Position numbers and translations under genes: made by a program. From Romanomermis culicivorax (taxonomy: Eukaryota > Nematoda > Enoplea > Mermithida > Mermithidae), in contig CAWUHX010000081.1 in the NCBI GenBank assembly GCA_963922205.1, forward strand, positions 992,001 through 1,056,000: 64,000 bases of DNA, written 5' to 3'. Under the pieces are notes generated by a model that saw only the letters and a program-made list of their open reading frames with translations, made no database searches and was not told the origin of the DNA. Positions 25,081 to 38,678 of the stretch are shown here, in pieces. The first letter of the stretch is position 1; every line of letters starts with the position of its first letter.

Positions 25081-28000
25081 TTTTTCAACTATATGTTCCG
25101 AAAAAAGTGTTACAAAATAACTAATAGAGCCAAATATGAGCGAAACTCGACAACAAAAAGTTCAACGACTGATGGTTTATCGATTACTTATCGCTCTCCG
25201 TGACTAGTTTTCGACATCTCTCAAGTCCACACAATATATGGTATATCTTTTTCGAAACCTTGCGACGAAAAGTAGGTTTATTGCATTACATGCTCGACCT
25301 CTATGTTGCATCCTATTTCCTATGAAATTAAATATTCCATTACTCAACTTAGTAAAAAGTGGTCACTGTGGACAGTGATGACGCAAAAGTCATGGGAACA
25401 GAAGCCAATTTCATGCTCCAGGCGGAAATCGCAGCGGGTTTTTTTCATCTTTTTACATTTCAATCTTCACGATCATCCATCTGGAAATTTGTTTTTTTGA
25501 ATTTTCACTTAGTTTTATATAGTGGAAGATAAAGTTTTTTCCTTTTGGTACTACCATATAATTTTGGAACGACTGCATTTTTCGGCAGGATTGGAGTGTG
25601 GGCGCACATCAACAGCAAGGAAACTTTTGGGGAGGTCAAGTCAAATGAAAGTGTAGCATTTTGAAGGATGTTTTTGAATTTATCTCAACCAGATCTATCG
25701 ATTGCTACCCCATTTCCCCAACTTGCCGTAATTTGGAAATAAAAAGTTTCCGATCACTTTGAAAAGTCACTATTTGGATGGAGTCCTACGCCTATCTGGG
25801 TGGATTCAAACACTTTCTAGATGTAATCAAGTATTCCCCAGCCGATGTATAAGTGTAGGCTATAAGTATACATTTATTTTCAAATGAGTCTCGAAATGCA
25901 AAATAATTCGCAGAAATCCACGAACAGACAGTAAACCTGCGTCGTATGCCGATTTTTTCTCTCAAGTTGTTCTGCAGTCGCTATAGTCAGCTAGAAAAAA
26001 TGCTCATATATTTGCAGGTTGCTAGTCGTTCTATACAAAATTTTTACTGTAGTTTTTTTAGTGCAAAAATGGTGATGATTAGTTGAATGGGCTCATAAAC
26101 TTGCAGTATATGCGGCGTATGATTCTGCAGTAAATGGTGAGAATATTTAACGGTAATTGTTTTCCCTAAGACACGATTTCTGAGAGGTTCCACCTTCCCT
26201 ATGATAAGTTGAAAATTAATCATATCTCAAAATGAGATATTTCGGGTAGTTTCGCCCGCTAACTTTCATGGTGTCATTGGTTTTGCTTGAAGACGAAAAT
26301 TTACACTGCTACAGTATGCCAAAGTTTGAAAATAGGTGTATTTTTGGCATTTTCTAGTGGTCTTGCTAGCCAAGCGATATTTCAGCATCGGATTTACATT
26401 CGATAAATGAATATTCGTTCTACACAAGAGAGAATAAGCTATCTTTTGGTGTAATATTTACAGTAAATAATTGCATACTACAGTTTTTCAGACAGTTTAA
26501 AGTATCGAAAATGAGCGGTCAAAATTGAAAATTTTTTTTTTATGTGCACTCCAGAGCATCTTTCCATCGGATACCGCAGAATTTTATTTTCAATATTATA
26601 GCTCATGCATTTTTACTGCATTGTTTAAATTTTCATCGAAATTTTTGTACTGTAGATGCAAAGCTCTAAAGAAGGTATACTTACTGAAATTGCTCAGAAG
26701 TCACTGCATTTTCCAGGTGGCCCTTGTTTACCGCTTGTGATACATTTATTATCTGTACTATGGAATTATGAAATAACTAACAGGCTATAGCTTGATGTAC
26801 CAATTGTTTCACAAATGAACATTTTACACTGTGCAAAAAAAGTTTAAATTGTCGAAAATGAGAAGCAAAAAAAGATAAATCCTGTCAAGGGGCACTCCCG
26901 AGAACCTTGAGCAATGATACCGCTGAATTATATATTTTTATAATTTAGTTTATACATTCCTACGGTAGCTGTGAAGGTAATATCGTCCTTATCGCACACT
27001 ATTTTTGGAGCTGCAAAGATTTGCACACACTGGACCGTCATTAAAAATTTTCCGAACCTAACCAAGTAAGTTCTGGAACTACGCGATGCTTCTTTGCCCA
27101 AGCATGAGAAAATATGGCTCGAAGTCCTTATAAATTTTCATTGATCCAGGTTTGATGGTTGCTGAACGAAGTTGTGAACGAAAGTAAATCGAAAATTTCA
27201 AAAAAATTTCAAAAAATTTTAAAAATCGAGTGGTTATGTAAAATTCATTAATAAGATAACATCAAGAGTTATTCAGAAGCCCTTTCCTGCATTGGAAAGG
27301 CATTGCAATCCACCATCGTTTGGTCTATTTTTGTGTGGCTGACATCACGTGGTGTGAAACACAGTGCCTTTAACTATAAAGCACTTTCTCACAGCTTATA
27401 ACATAGGCAGGAGTCATACAGCCGACATCTTACTTTGTAACAATAAACTTGCAGCAGAGGAATTTTTGTTGCATCTCTTCTGGGGCATCCTGTTGCACAA
27501 CCATTGTAAATATATCGATGAAATTTTACCAGTGATTCGACTTACATCTTTTCTTTTTATTCGTTTAATCTTAACGTTTTCAATTTTTCTGCATCTCGTT
27601 GATGGCATGTTTAGTGGAACTAATCACCATTTTTGTACTGACTTTCAGAATGTGCAGACACATACAGCCCCCAAAACGGTACATTTATCTGATTGAAATT
27701 TTATAATTTTATCACAATGTGTTGGACATTAGTGGCTATAGAAATGAAGAAAAAATTCTGCAGCATCCTATGGAAGGGTACCCAAGTAAGGCTACAAATG
27801 ATTTTTTCGTTTTATTTCGACTCAGTTTTCGACACTTTAAAACAGCATAAAAAGTGCAAATTAAGGGATTGAAAATTATTTTTCATATATAGAGCATATC
27901 TTCTAGATGTAATGAATGATTGGCTACAGAGTAACGCCTTTTCTGGGCTATGATATTTTGAAACACGTATACAAACTGAAAAACGTCAAAAATGTAATTC

Positions 28001-29015
28001 TAAACTTCAATTTTAACTTTTATGCGAAATGAATCTTTCCACGATACTCAGAATCCAAACTAATCAAAATGTCTCATTTTCAGATATTATCAGCATTATT
28101 ATCTATCTCAGGAATCATGTTTTAATATTTATAAACATTTCAGAAAAACTGACCTGAATTTGGTAAAGTTTTTAATACATGTATCATGAACCAATGACGA
28201 GTACAGCTAGCAATATAAGCCACATTGCGTTAATGACTGTGTGTGTGTGTGAATTTAAAACTGATACAGAATATATTAATAAAACTCGTTTTCCCTGATT
28301 ATTTCATTTCAAAAATTTACTGATAGGACTTTTTTCCTACTCTTTTCTTCAAAGTTCACCTGGAATAATCGAAAATTTTGGAAAATATCTTAAAGCTATT
28401 GGAAAAACGTTTCTCAAATTTCAAAAGAAAATTCAAAAAGGAAAATTACTAGCTTATTATAATCAGTGTGATATATTTTTTTTTACAACCGTCATATAAA
28501 ATCAATTGTTAATTTTCTTTCGGTAATCGTCAAATCGTCAAAATTTTTCGAGCAGTTCATTTAGTTGTTGGCTCAAATCAAAAGATGAATACGCACGATA
28601 TTGTTTGGAGGATTTTTTCTTACGCGCTATCTAGGCATAACGTTAGCGTCTTTGTCTCAGTTATAAAATTTTTTATTCTGTGAAAGCTGCTGCCACATTG
28701 GACATTTTTTCTTGCTGTGACCGCCATTCTAATGCAGCTGAACTATTGTTGTATAAACTGGAAAAGAGAATACGCTTTACGCTTTTTCTACAAGTATGTC
28801 ATGAGTGTTCCCCGCCAAAGTTCCTAGGTGTCTCATGAACTTAGGCGACAAGCTTTCACCGCAAAATTTTAGGTTATACGAGATTACTTGAAAGTCATTC
28901 AATTTCAGCGAGGACAAGATTAATGCTGCATTGCTAACGTCAGACACATCTTTATCTTTTACCACTCGAATTTCCAAGACTCCAAGAACAAATAATATTC
29001 CTTTTTAAGGCTGAA
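25081..29015. other. Intergenic, nothing recognised
   Basis: AT-rich. One 110-residue open frame at 27364-27696 (+) has a long hydrophobic middle but no splice or start context I trust. A short (TG)n run is near 28236-28250. It also holds the upstream region of the minus-strand transporter, in which I see no clear promoter element. Confidence 0.4.
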
Positions 29016-32000
29016 TTACACACTAAACATGAATTGATCTGATACAACATTGCAAATGTCCATGAAAGGCACAAATTTGACCTTATCCACGGAGTCCTCG
29101 CCGCAAGTCGTGTTAACCATGGTGACGCCCACTAAATAAAATATATCACCAATTTTCAATGAAACGCTCGACCATTCTAGAACCTGACAAGGCATTTCTT
29201 CTTCGAGTTCTAAACATTTAATATTGTGAGTTTCAATCGCGTCCGACGGGAAACAAGTTTCTGATCGAGAAATTCGGGCCGACAGAAGTCGATCGACGGC
29301 CGCTGGCAACATTTTCGAGCTCGCATTATAAACGGCGACCAATAAGCCGCAATTCGAGACGTTTAAATTTGCATATTGGTCGCAAAATTCCGAAGGAGGG
29401 ACGTTTATTTCGTGAATTTTCGGCGTAAAATTTATCGAACGATTCAATTCCAATTTGGCCAGGCCGTTGAAGCGACCATCGATCGGTTGAACGGATCGGA
29501 CAAACATCCATTGATCCGAAATTTTCAGCGAATTGTTGTGCGACTGGAGGCAATCGGATTTTGCGTACAAATGTCTGGAAAGATGAAAAAACTATGGTGG
29601 TGGCTATCATAACTACGCGCCAAAGAATTTGGAAGGGAAATCAAACTAATTACGTCTGGTTGCAATATTACGCTTTCATGGGATGTGCAATAAGAGCCAT
29701 TACAGTGTTCATAAATCTGAATAAAAAATACAATTCCGAATATCTAGTTCCATACATTGATTTTGACTTCGGATTCAACAAGGTTTTATAACAAAATATT
29801 CATCCGGAAAATTTGAGCAGATTTTCGATGTAGATGCGTAGAAAATTTGGGATTAAGGTGAAAATTATTCAAAATCAAGTTTCTGTGCTTACTGACTTCG
29901 TGAGAATTTCTTCAACGTTGTATAAACAGATTACAGTTGCAGTTAAGTTGAAATTCCAGAGATCTGTGAATTTCTCGTATTCTGACTTACAGTACTCATC
30001 ATAACTGATCGTGAGCTAATCTATTTTTCAGAAGTTCGACTTTGTTTGAAACGATCGTGAATTTAATTAATTTGCCCAAAATATCATGAACTTTAGATTT
30101 ATGAAAGATGGAATGCGGGTACATTGTACCTTTCTGAAAGAATAATTCCATTGCACGATTTTTCGCCGTTTATCAAACGTAATTGCCAAGGAACTGTCAG
30201 ATTTTTTGCGATATTGAACGAAAATGGGTCGCACGCATCTAATTGCTCATTATCTGGACAAATACTTCTTTTGCAGCATTGTTGATAAGGTCGGACTTTT
30301 CGGCAGGGATGAGCAACGCCGAACTGAAAACACAAAACTGTAGAGTAATGAAAAGATGCCAAGGAAATCCTCCTGTAGCACTCTCTGGGCTCAGAAGTAT
30401 TTCGGGGTGCAGCATTCTCCCCGTGGTACTAGTCAAAGGGTTCGTATCCGACCAGTTTTAAATCTGAATGAGATGACCACACCTAGTCAGTAGTGAGAGA
30501 TACGGCACTACCCAGGATTCTCTTAGACGAGAGTGGAGCACCAGCGTTCTCGTGGATAATTGGAATGAACGGCGGAATATTTTTTGACGAAAGAAATTTG
30601 AGAAGTAAGACTTCATAACCTCCACATTATTCTAATGATCCACTTTCCATGAACTATATATCATATCCGCACTTTTAGCCACTTCATTCCACAGATAGAC
30701 TAACTTTTCTAATGCTTTGCATTTTAAATTTAATGCGCATAATGTGTACGTACTTTGCTCTATACAATAAACTCAGCACCTCTAGCACTAGTTTTCACCT
30801 TCTTCGAGCAAAATGATTAGCCAATGGTGGAGAAATCACGCAAATCAACCTGTAGAACCGTCTTCCGTACTCACATAAATACAGGGTGTCTAAAAAAGGC
30901 TACCCCTAATATTTTTCTATAACTTTGCTTTTGTTTGATCTTTAACATGCGGTCGTTTGCATTACATACCCACACCACTAGCTATCTTCGGGCAAGCTTT
31001 GGTTCCATTTCATAATCCGTACAGTTAATAATTCAAATTTAACTAAAAAGATTTTTAGCATGCCTCAGCTCTGCCAGTTAAAAATTAATGAAGCCATTCA
31101 TGAGTCTTCTATGCGGCTGAAGCTCGTTAGTCAAGCAAAAGATGGTCACATAGAAACGAAATTATTGTGATTTGCACATTTGATGTGTTATTGTTTCAGG
31201 TTACATGAATTTTTTTATCGTTTAATTGAAAATAATAATAATTAAGCGTTCTGCTGAAAAGTGTTGTTGGGATTTGTAAAATGTATTTTGAATAAAAACT
31301 AGCGGTTCAGAAGTTATGAAATCCAGCAAATTTGTGGCTATATGTTTGGTATATCGATCACAGAAAACGGCAAGAGAAAATATTGAGTTGGAAAAAAGTT
31401 ATGCAACAAAGACGAGGGTAGCGTTTTTATATTTTTAATTTTTTTTGTATTTTTTTACTATATATTTTTTAAATATTATTTTATTAACTTTTATATTTGA
31501 TAGAGTACGAGCCACTATGCTGACTCCAACAAAATCGGCAATTTTCATCTTTTTATTTTTCATGTCTTGGAAAAGTTCTAAATTGTTCAAAATTCAGCTA
31601 AAGTCAATATAATGATTTTTTATGATGCTCTGTTTCCAAGTTGACTTTTGATCAATATTTTTACAATCTCGTCGAATATTTTACAAAAACTTTTTGCAAA
31701 TAAGATTTATGATAGTCTCCGTACTCCATATCCAAACCAGCTCATCATTTGTTAACAGAAACGTGGGCACCTTGGAATGAGAAATAGGCTACATTAGCTT
31801 TTGAAATTGTTCAACAATGTGAGTTCCGTATAACTGATGCGTCATCCGAAACCTTTTAACGGCTGATACCTGCATTATTCCCTAAAATTTGCATACCAAG
31901 GGGCACAAAGAAACGCAATTGTAGTCTCCACTGCCGGACAGGTCACAAGTGCATTTGGCGAGGCAGTCTTTTTCGAAAATAATCCCAGCTTCTACGGATT

Positions 32001-32112
32001 TTCCGCTGCCGATGTCGCACGATTTAGCAAAGACGCCTGGTGAAGTTTGGCTCACAAGGAGTAACGATGAAATTATAGAAAGCGCTAGTAACATTGTTGA
32101 AATGAGAGTCAA
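29016..32112 (-). CDS. Secreted VWC-domain / inactive trypsin-like (S1) protein
   Basis: Minus-strand exons: 32112-31897, 30323-30130, 29574-29016, with junctions in phase 0 and phase 2 (frame continuous). The product is 322 residues. Residues 1-29 are a signal peptide. Residues 32-94 are a cysteine domain with the order C..DC..KC-TC...C..LCP....C....QCC..C, typical of von Willebrand factor type C; the exon 1/2 junction falls inside it. Residues 118-322 follow the S1 trypsin fold: PWQLRL, then CNGIILSER, a LAKLEL strand, CQ near 266-267, and FYLVGV. The triad is gone. The His site reads AKSDC (Asp144), the Asp site reads NGLAKL (Gly174), and the Ser motif reads CQVLEW (Glu270). The activation IVGG is also absent. 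It should be extracellular and non-catalytic, perhaps a binding or scaffold serine-protease homologue. The fusion depends on the long first intron being real. Confidence 0.65.
30324..31896 (-). other. Intron 1 of the VWC/pseudoprotease gene
   Basis: The donor is gtatgc and the acceptor ttttcag on the minus strand. The intron holds a slightly GC-richer patch at 30360-30560 and, at 30883-30910, a CAGGGTGTCTAAAAAAGGC sequence resembling one end of a Tc1/mariner element. I could not find the second end. Confidence 0.4.
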
Positions 32113-32780
32113 TAAGAATCCAAAATTAATTCAATTGACTGTCACACCACATTCTGGAACATTTGGATAACGACCTCTACATACTTGACAATCATCAGAA
32201 GAAAAAATGACAATAAGGCCATTTCACAATTGTTCATGAACTAGAATAATTCTTCATTCGGCATATAATTGTTATTATGTATAAGAATATAGAATTTTTG
32301 ACATAAAATTCGTAATTATGTGCCCCACAGCCTGGATCATTGTCAAACTAAAGGCGTGTTCTGCACATGTCAAACGAAGCTTAATGTTGTGTTACAGGAA
32401 CTAGAACAGATCTAAGGTTCCGTTGCTTTGCCATCAAAATTGGAATCTACAGACTGATAATATGTGAGGCTACTGATTTTTGTGATTTTGCAAACATAAT
32501 TTCTCAAAATATTTTAGAAGTATCAAAAAAATTTGGGGAAAAGCGCCTACATTCGGGAGGGAAATCGCTGGATATCTTCAAACAAGTGATTTTAGTTGCT
32601 TTTGATCATTAGAGGGAGTTTCCGAGCTCCCACAATTCTCGATGTCAGGTTAAGTGTGACCATATCCCGACAAAGGATCAACAAAGGGGTGGGGATCGGT
32701 ACATGTCGAAGTGGGGGAAAGATCTGTCGAGAGGGTGGAATGTTTTATTCGAACACACAACATAATATGTTTGTAAATCT
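32113..32780. other. Upstream region of the VWC gene, nothing recognised
   Basis: No gene or repeat end was found. This would contain the promoter of the minus-strand VWC/pseudoprotease gene, but no specific element is supportable. Confidence 0.4.
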
Positions 32781-33473
32781 CATGGCCGACCGTACCGCGT
32801 GGCCAACTGTACCGGTTGGCCGACTGTAGCTTATGATCTACCGTACCGGGTGGCCGACTGTGCCAGGTGTCCGAATTCAATTTGAAATAGTTTATAAGTC
32901 GAATTTTGAATAAAATGTTTCTGCACTGTGAATGAAATCTTGCTAAATATAGGTTTCAATGCGCACACTATACTGTATTGCTGGAAAAAAACGCGGCAAT
33001 TTAAGTTTGACGGAATGGGAGGCTATTTGTTGGGAAAAAAAGTTGGAAATGAGAAAAAAATTTTTGAACATGGTTCTCATTCAATAAAAAAAATTGGGAG
33101 TCAAGATTGTGATACAATTGGTGTGCTTTGCGAAGTTGAAATCTCAAAATCCAGCACATCGCGCCGCAGCACTGGTCATTTGCATAGTTTTTTCTGCGCA
33201 GAGCTAATATTTTTTAGCCGTGCGAAAATTTTTTAGGACATTTCTCGCACCGGACGGAAATTATTGTTAAAAGATTTATCTTTTATAATGAATTAAAAAT
33301 TATGGAGGAAAAAATAATCGGATAGTCACATTTCGGCAACCCCGTACAGTGGATCATCCAGTACAGTCGATTATGTGCAACGGTCGGCCACCCGGTACAG
33401 CCGGCCAGCTGGTACGGTCGGCCAGCCTATACAGTCGGCTAGACGGCACAGTCGGCCATCCGGTACACAGTAG
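32781..33473. repeat. Inverted arms of a 17-bp minisatellite (GGCCGACTGTACCGGGT)
   Basis: The left arm (32781-32878) has degenerate copies of a ~17-bp unit reading GGCCGACTGTACCGGGT. The right arm (33345-33473) has the same unit in reverse complement (ACCCGGTACAGTCGGCC and variants). They enclose about 470 bp of AT-rich DNA with a 102-residue open frame at 32928-33236 that I do not recognise. The layout, tandem repeats forming long inverted termini, is that of a foldback-type transposon. Target duplications were not resolved. Confidence 0.6.
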
Positions 33474-36148
33474 TATATAACATTCGTAGACCTACAAGCT
33501 AGAATTTGGCGCCAAAAGTTCCACAGATCCACAAGCAATAGCTTGTGGCAACTTGTACCAACAAGCTTTTACGAATTGTAGATAAAAGACTACAGTCAGC
33601 GATTGAAAGATTTGTTTTTCACGTGATATTTATCTTGTAGAATTCGTCCATAACTTGTAGAAACTTGCAGCTATAAATTTCCGACTTGAATGCTCTTCTT
33701 ATAGTTTGTCGGTCTTTTAATGTCAACTTGTAGCTCGTACGTCTACAAGTTATGCAAGTTGTTTGTTACTCAATTTAACAGTAAAAAGTTGTGATTCGCT
33801 GTATTTAGTACTGCATAACGGTTAGCGTAAATAGTGCGAAATTTTGAGATAGAATATTACAGCAGATAGGTCTTTGCCTGACATACTGTAATCATACGGA
33901 CCTTTTTATTGGACTCTTTTCAGACTATTCGGATTTCAATTTTTTCATATATACATACGCTCGTATTTTGACGTCGTCAGTGATCAATAACATAATTCAT
34001 TATCAAAAAAGGGCCGCTGTAATGGAGGAACTAGTTTCAAGTATACTTCAATTTTTGTGACCATCATACATACAACGGAAAATAAATAACGATGAGTAGA
34101 AGGTATTTTTACATGCATGATCAAGTTCAGTGTTAACATTACTGCAATAATTTAGCTAAGTTCTTATCTATTTATGAAGACAAGTCGAGAATTATATCAT
34201 TTTTTGAGATGTCACATAGTCAACACTGACGAGGTCGCACATAACCATTATATCACGTTTACTTGAATTTTTTAAAGAGACGATTAAGCTTCTTTTGTGA
34301 ATAAAATCGTTAAGAATGTCTGCAGATGTTGTACTTAAAGATTATCAAGCTGCTATGTGCTACAATTATGAAAAGTTGTTATAAATCTTCATTCCGTAAA
34401 ACTCTTACTGAATAAAATTCACGTACCAGGAGCCATATGTTAAAATCTAGCTTGTGCTTAACCTTCCCTAAAAAATTTTTTTTGCACTTGTAGCAGCTAG
34501 TTGATATTTGAATTTAAATGACAGTACTTTGTATATATTTAAACGTGGTGAAACCTGCTGTCTATCCATTTTTAAATGAGCCTCTGAAAGCAAAATAATC
34601 ATAAAGCAAAAGTTTACGCTCCAGGCTCATTTAAAACATAGATAATAGCTCGTGATTCTGCCAGTAGTTGCTATTTTTTAACATATGGCCCAAGGACACA
34701 TTAGCACCAGCTTAGATATCCAGAAGTTCAGAAACTCCAAAAGTTCATTAGTACTCTTCAGAAGTTTAGAAATGTTGGATATCAGCAATAATGAAAAGTC
34801 ACATAATATAGAGTCACAAGCATATAAATGTTGGTTGCCATGCGAAGATCTCCAGACGAGTCAATTTTCTGGTAGTTGATATATTTTTGGCAAAGGATCG
34901 GATAGTTACTGCTACTGTCCATAAGTTCCATGTTAGAAATTTAGGCTTTCCTTTCAGATATGAAAATAGAGGAATATGTCATCTTTCAATAGTGTTTTCA
35001 ACTACTAGAAAAATATATTGCTGAAAAGATTTCTTAACATTACAAACTAATGAACTTTGTCATTCTCGTGTACGCGATACTTTTCCAAAGCTAGAAAAGC
35101 TTTCGTTAAACCATGCACGTAGCTGGTTCTAATGATTTGGGGAGACCAATTTTTGTTTTGTAAGTACAGCTAATTTGTGAAAAATGCAATCGCAACCCTG
35201 ACTGTACTGGAGCAAAAGTTCTACAGGTAAAAGTTTCGCCTTACATACGGAAAATGAAATAAACGTTTAGAAAAATTACACTACACTAGATTTTAAAGTT
35301 TCAGCACAAAGCCGGCCAGAAGTGCACTAGATCGCATGTAAAATATACTTTCATGGCAACATTGTTATGGTGTGTCGATGTATGATTAGATTAGCATGCA
35401 TTGTGCAACTTTTACAGTAAGTATTTTCAGTGCTTTTTATTTAGCTTAGCGCAGCAAGATGTACTTACTGATCAGCTATGTAGTCTAAAAGCAAAAAACT
35501 TTTTTTGGAAGGGACCATTCCCCCTGTCCTCTTCTAAGCTACGTGCCTGCGTTGAGATTTTGAAGATTTTTGTACTTCTCGGAAAAGCTCCCTGAGTTCA
35601 AAAGTCCTCAAATATTTGCGAGGCAACAAAATATGGTTCCTTTGTTTTATAAGTTGGGCTTTCTATAGTTTCGAAAATACCATAATTTACGATGGGAAAT
35701 TACCTACAGTATACTGACGCGAATACTGATCCTTTTTTGAGCTTATTGTTAAATGAACGTTTTAACGAACATGGATAAGCGCTACTACACTTGAATTATG
35801 TATTTTCCAATTTAGTGATGCAATACTTTCATCGAACTGCGCTTTTTTCTACATCATTGATCTAATTTTTGCCGGATGTGCTGGGAAATCTTTTTTCTTC
35901 GAAGATTTAGATCGTATCAGAGGAGGAAAATCTGGTGGGTTAAAAAGACAAGATTAAGTAAAGTAAATTGATTTCCTTTTATATCATTTGCATCGTCACG
36001 TTTTTTTTTCGCGCAAAAATTCTCTTCCGCAAAAGATTTGATCATTTTCGTCCTCTTCGAAGCGAGATAACCCGATTTTCGACGCCTCTTGAATTTTTTC
36101 GGTAGCCCCAAGTGATTAAGTTACTCGATCTTCACTATACATTAAAAA
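33474..36148. other. Intergenic, nothing firm
   Basis: 33490-33780 has many scattered copies of 'acttgtag'/'ctacaag'. A small inverted repeat ('ttaaatgagcct' / 'aggctcatttaa') lies at 34568-34638. A lysine/arginine-rich frame on the minus strand at 35917-36111 has no confirmed splice partners. No gene is called. Confidence 0.4.
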
Positions 36149-38351
36149 ATGCACTTTGTTTTACTTTTTCTCACTTTTTGTCGAAATTTTTTGTTTCTAT
36201 GTTTTCTACGATATTTATTTTCGACTTTCGACGGGACCAATTTTTGCTTCTCGGAAGCTAAATACGTGAAATCCGGGAAAATTAATTTGCAATATAATAA
36301 GCAAAAATCGTCAATATCGACCTCGAACAGCGACGATCAAGAATCGGATACGATACATTGGTCGTTGTTCATCGAAACGCACAAATCGATGATTCCATCG
36401 GATAAATTTTACGATTTTTTGTCTAGAGCCGAATCAGCCCAATTGGCCACCGAAGAAGGTTCTTTCAGCAGACTATATTATTTCAGGAGGGACGGTTCTC
36501 CAGCCGACAAAATTTATACAGTAATTTTTATGTAGTAAATTTGTTCTCGAATAGTGCGGGTAAAATTACCGTAACTATTCCGTCACTAAATTTACCGGCA
36601 GGATCAAACAGCAGATACATAATGTTCGATGGCAGCTGAATGCAAAACTAGAAATTTTGAATTTCCCCTCATGTAGTCCATCTCCTTGTTTTAAAATTAA
36701 GATAACTGCAATGAGTACGCTCTACTCACTCATAGTAAACCCTTGCCCTTTCGTGTCAGTTTTTAAAACTTGAAGATGAAGTAAACAGTATTCAACTACA
36801 CACTTTACTTTAAAAATTTTTCATTTTCAAAGTAACATTTTTTTTGTGTCAAGAACGTAGCTTCTATTTTCGAAATAAAAGAACAGATTTTTCAAGAGTT
36901 CCATACTTTTTTCGTTGGAAGGATTCATATAAATCAGGAATCAGTTGTCAAAAGCTGACTAAGATCAAATCTTTTTGGATATAATTCAGGCGTGTTTCAA
37001 AATTTTTTATTAGCTCTAAAAAATATTTACAAAAAAGCGCATATTAAGTTTTGTAAATCTCGGGAACAGAAGCGGAAACCTCAGAGTTGTCTGTTTACTT
37101 TGATGTAGCATTTTGGGTGAGATTTTTTTCTGGAAAACCCTGTATGCCAGAAGATTGCATGTCAATTACTGAATGCACTGATCAGGTACGTATTAGAATT
37201 TCAGACTCGTAGTAGTAGGTCGACAACATTTTTAAGTAAGATGTTAATAACATGAGGCGTTGTAGTCCGCAAATCCGACCGTTCTTCGGTATTCCCAAAT
37301 TTCCGCGTATATCTACAGTGTACGAGAACCATCCTTTTTAAGAATAATGGAGACACTTGCGGGATAATGATCGAGACAACAGATTTGATGCCGTTCCGTG
37401 AATATTATAGAAAATTACCGGAATCTATTCCAGCATATTTTTTGTAAGTCTAGATTTCTATATGAAAAATCCTGATCAAATTTGTGAGAGATTCATGTAT
37501 TGCAAATCACTTAAAATATTTGGCTAAATTTCGTAAAATCGAGTGACTTTTGATCAGACTTAGAGAACTGGGTCTGCGTGAACCGATGGTTTTATCGTAA
37601 ACTAAAAAATGGCTAAATTTTTTCTGCTTTCACCTTCTTATAGATGCACTGTGAAAATTTTATCATCACATTCAAAAATGGCTTCTGCTATATTATATCT
37701 CATGCTTCTACAGAGTTCATTCAGATCACTTTTCAAAACTTTCCATGCAAAAAGGTATAAAAAGTAACATTTAGACTTACTGTCAAGTTGATTTTCAGGT
37801 GCAGAGAGTATTGTTGTGGCTACGAATGTTGCGAGTTGAATCAAGTGCTAGTCGGTTGCTCATTGTAAGTGGTTATCGAATACAGTAAAAAAATAATTGA
37901 ATGAGATTCTGAATGATTCGCCTTAACGCTGAACTTTTCGTTATTCTCAAGTAAAATGATTGAAAGTTGCTTTGTAACGTTTATTTCAGTCACAAACTTT
38001 TGCTCAAGAAAATGACGTATTTCTCGTTATAGTGCTTTCCGTTCTATTCTCAGTCCAAATTAGTCCATTTTCAGATTCGCCGTCGTCATACTGTTCAGTA
38101 GTCTTATATACGTCTACTTCCGATTTTTCTACCACCATTTTCCGTGCTTGAAAAGACCGCAAGAGCTGGCCGTTTTGAGGGCTCACAGTACACGCTACAA
38201 AAACGACACGGATCAATCGGTAATTACGACCAAAATGGTTGCAGACGTCGTCAGAAAAATGGAAGAGAAAGAGAAGGAACGGAAAATTAGAGAGTCTGCG
38301 AAAATGGCGTTGCTATTCAAATATCATCTATACGATTTTCACTATAAATGA
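36149..38351 (+). CDS. Type-I membrane protein with YCCG..CC (CX-like) cysteine motif
   Basis: Exons: 36149-36520, about 37087-37185, 37319-37443, 37799-37864, 38075-38351; about 312 residues. Exons 2 to 5 join in continuous frame (phases 0, 2, 2). The exon 1/2 junction is uncertain: a phase-0 join uses a weak acceptor ending at 37086 (cagag), while stronger nearby acceptors (37069, 37084) need phase 1, so a small exon may be missing. Residues 1-29 are a hydrophobic leader. The ectodomain has C-MPED-C, EC-TDQC, DTC and, at 203-210, YCCGYECC. A membrane segment spans about 222-240 (FAVVILFSSLIYVYF). The cytoplasmic tail is basic with a coiled-coil-like run (RKMEEKEKERKIRE). The CCG..CC motif just before a membrane helix is known from nematode CX-module and Shisa/WBP1-like proteins. 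No biochemical function is known. Confidence 0.6.
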
Positions 38352-38678
38352 ATATATTATGAGATTTGTATGAATTTTTTGACGAAAGTTTCTCCTTATT
38401 CTTGTACTCATTTCGAACTATATTGTCTTCTGAAATGTTATGACTCAAAATTGAGTTATCCATGTCAGCAAACCGATTTCTAGATTGGACATTTAGAGAA
38501 TAGAAGCACTGAAAAATTAAACAAACAAAAAAATAAATAAACTAGAGAGTTAAGAATAGATGATTGAAAAAAATAAAGTAAAGAAGAGGGTAAAGGGTTT
38601 TCCAATTTCTCAATTAGGATTCCGCGGAAGGTCACCGAGGGGTCGGAATTTGTGTTTTCGACCTTATCGGATTTATTC

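Noticed and set aside
27364-27696. 110-residue hydrophobic open frame
   Set aside because: Composition is that of AT-rich DNA and there is no supporting splice or family evidence.
30883-31430. A second mariner-type MITE starting CAGGGTGTCTAAAAAAGGC
   Set aside because: Only the left end is convincing. 'gggtagcgttttt' near 31415 is partly complementary but no matching terminus follows.
35917-36111. Basic minus-strand frame as first exon of a divergent gene
   Set aside because: No downstream exon in a matching phase could be found.
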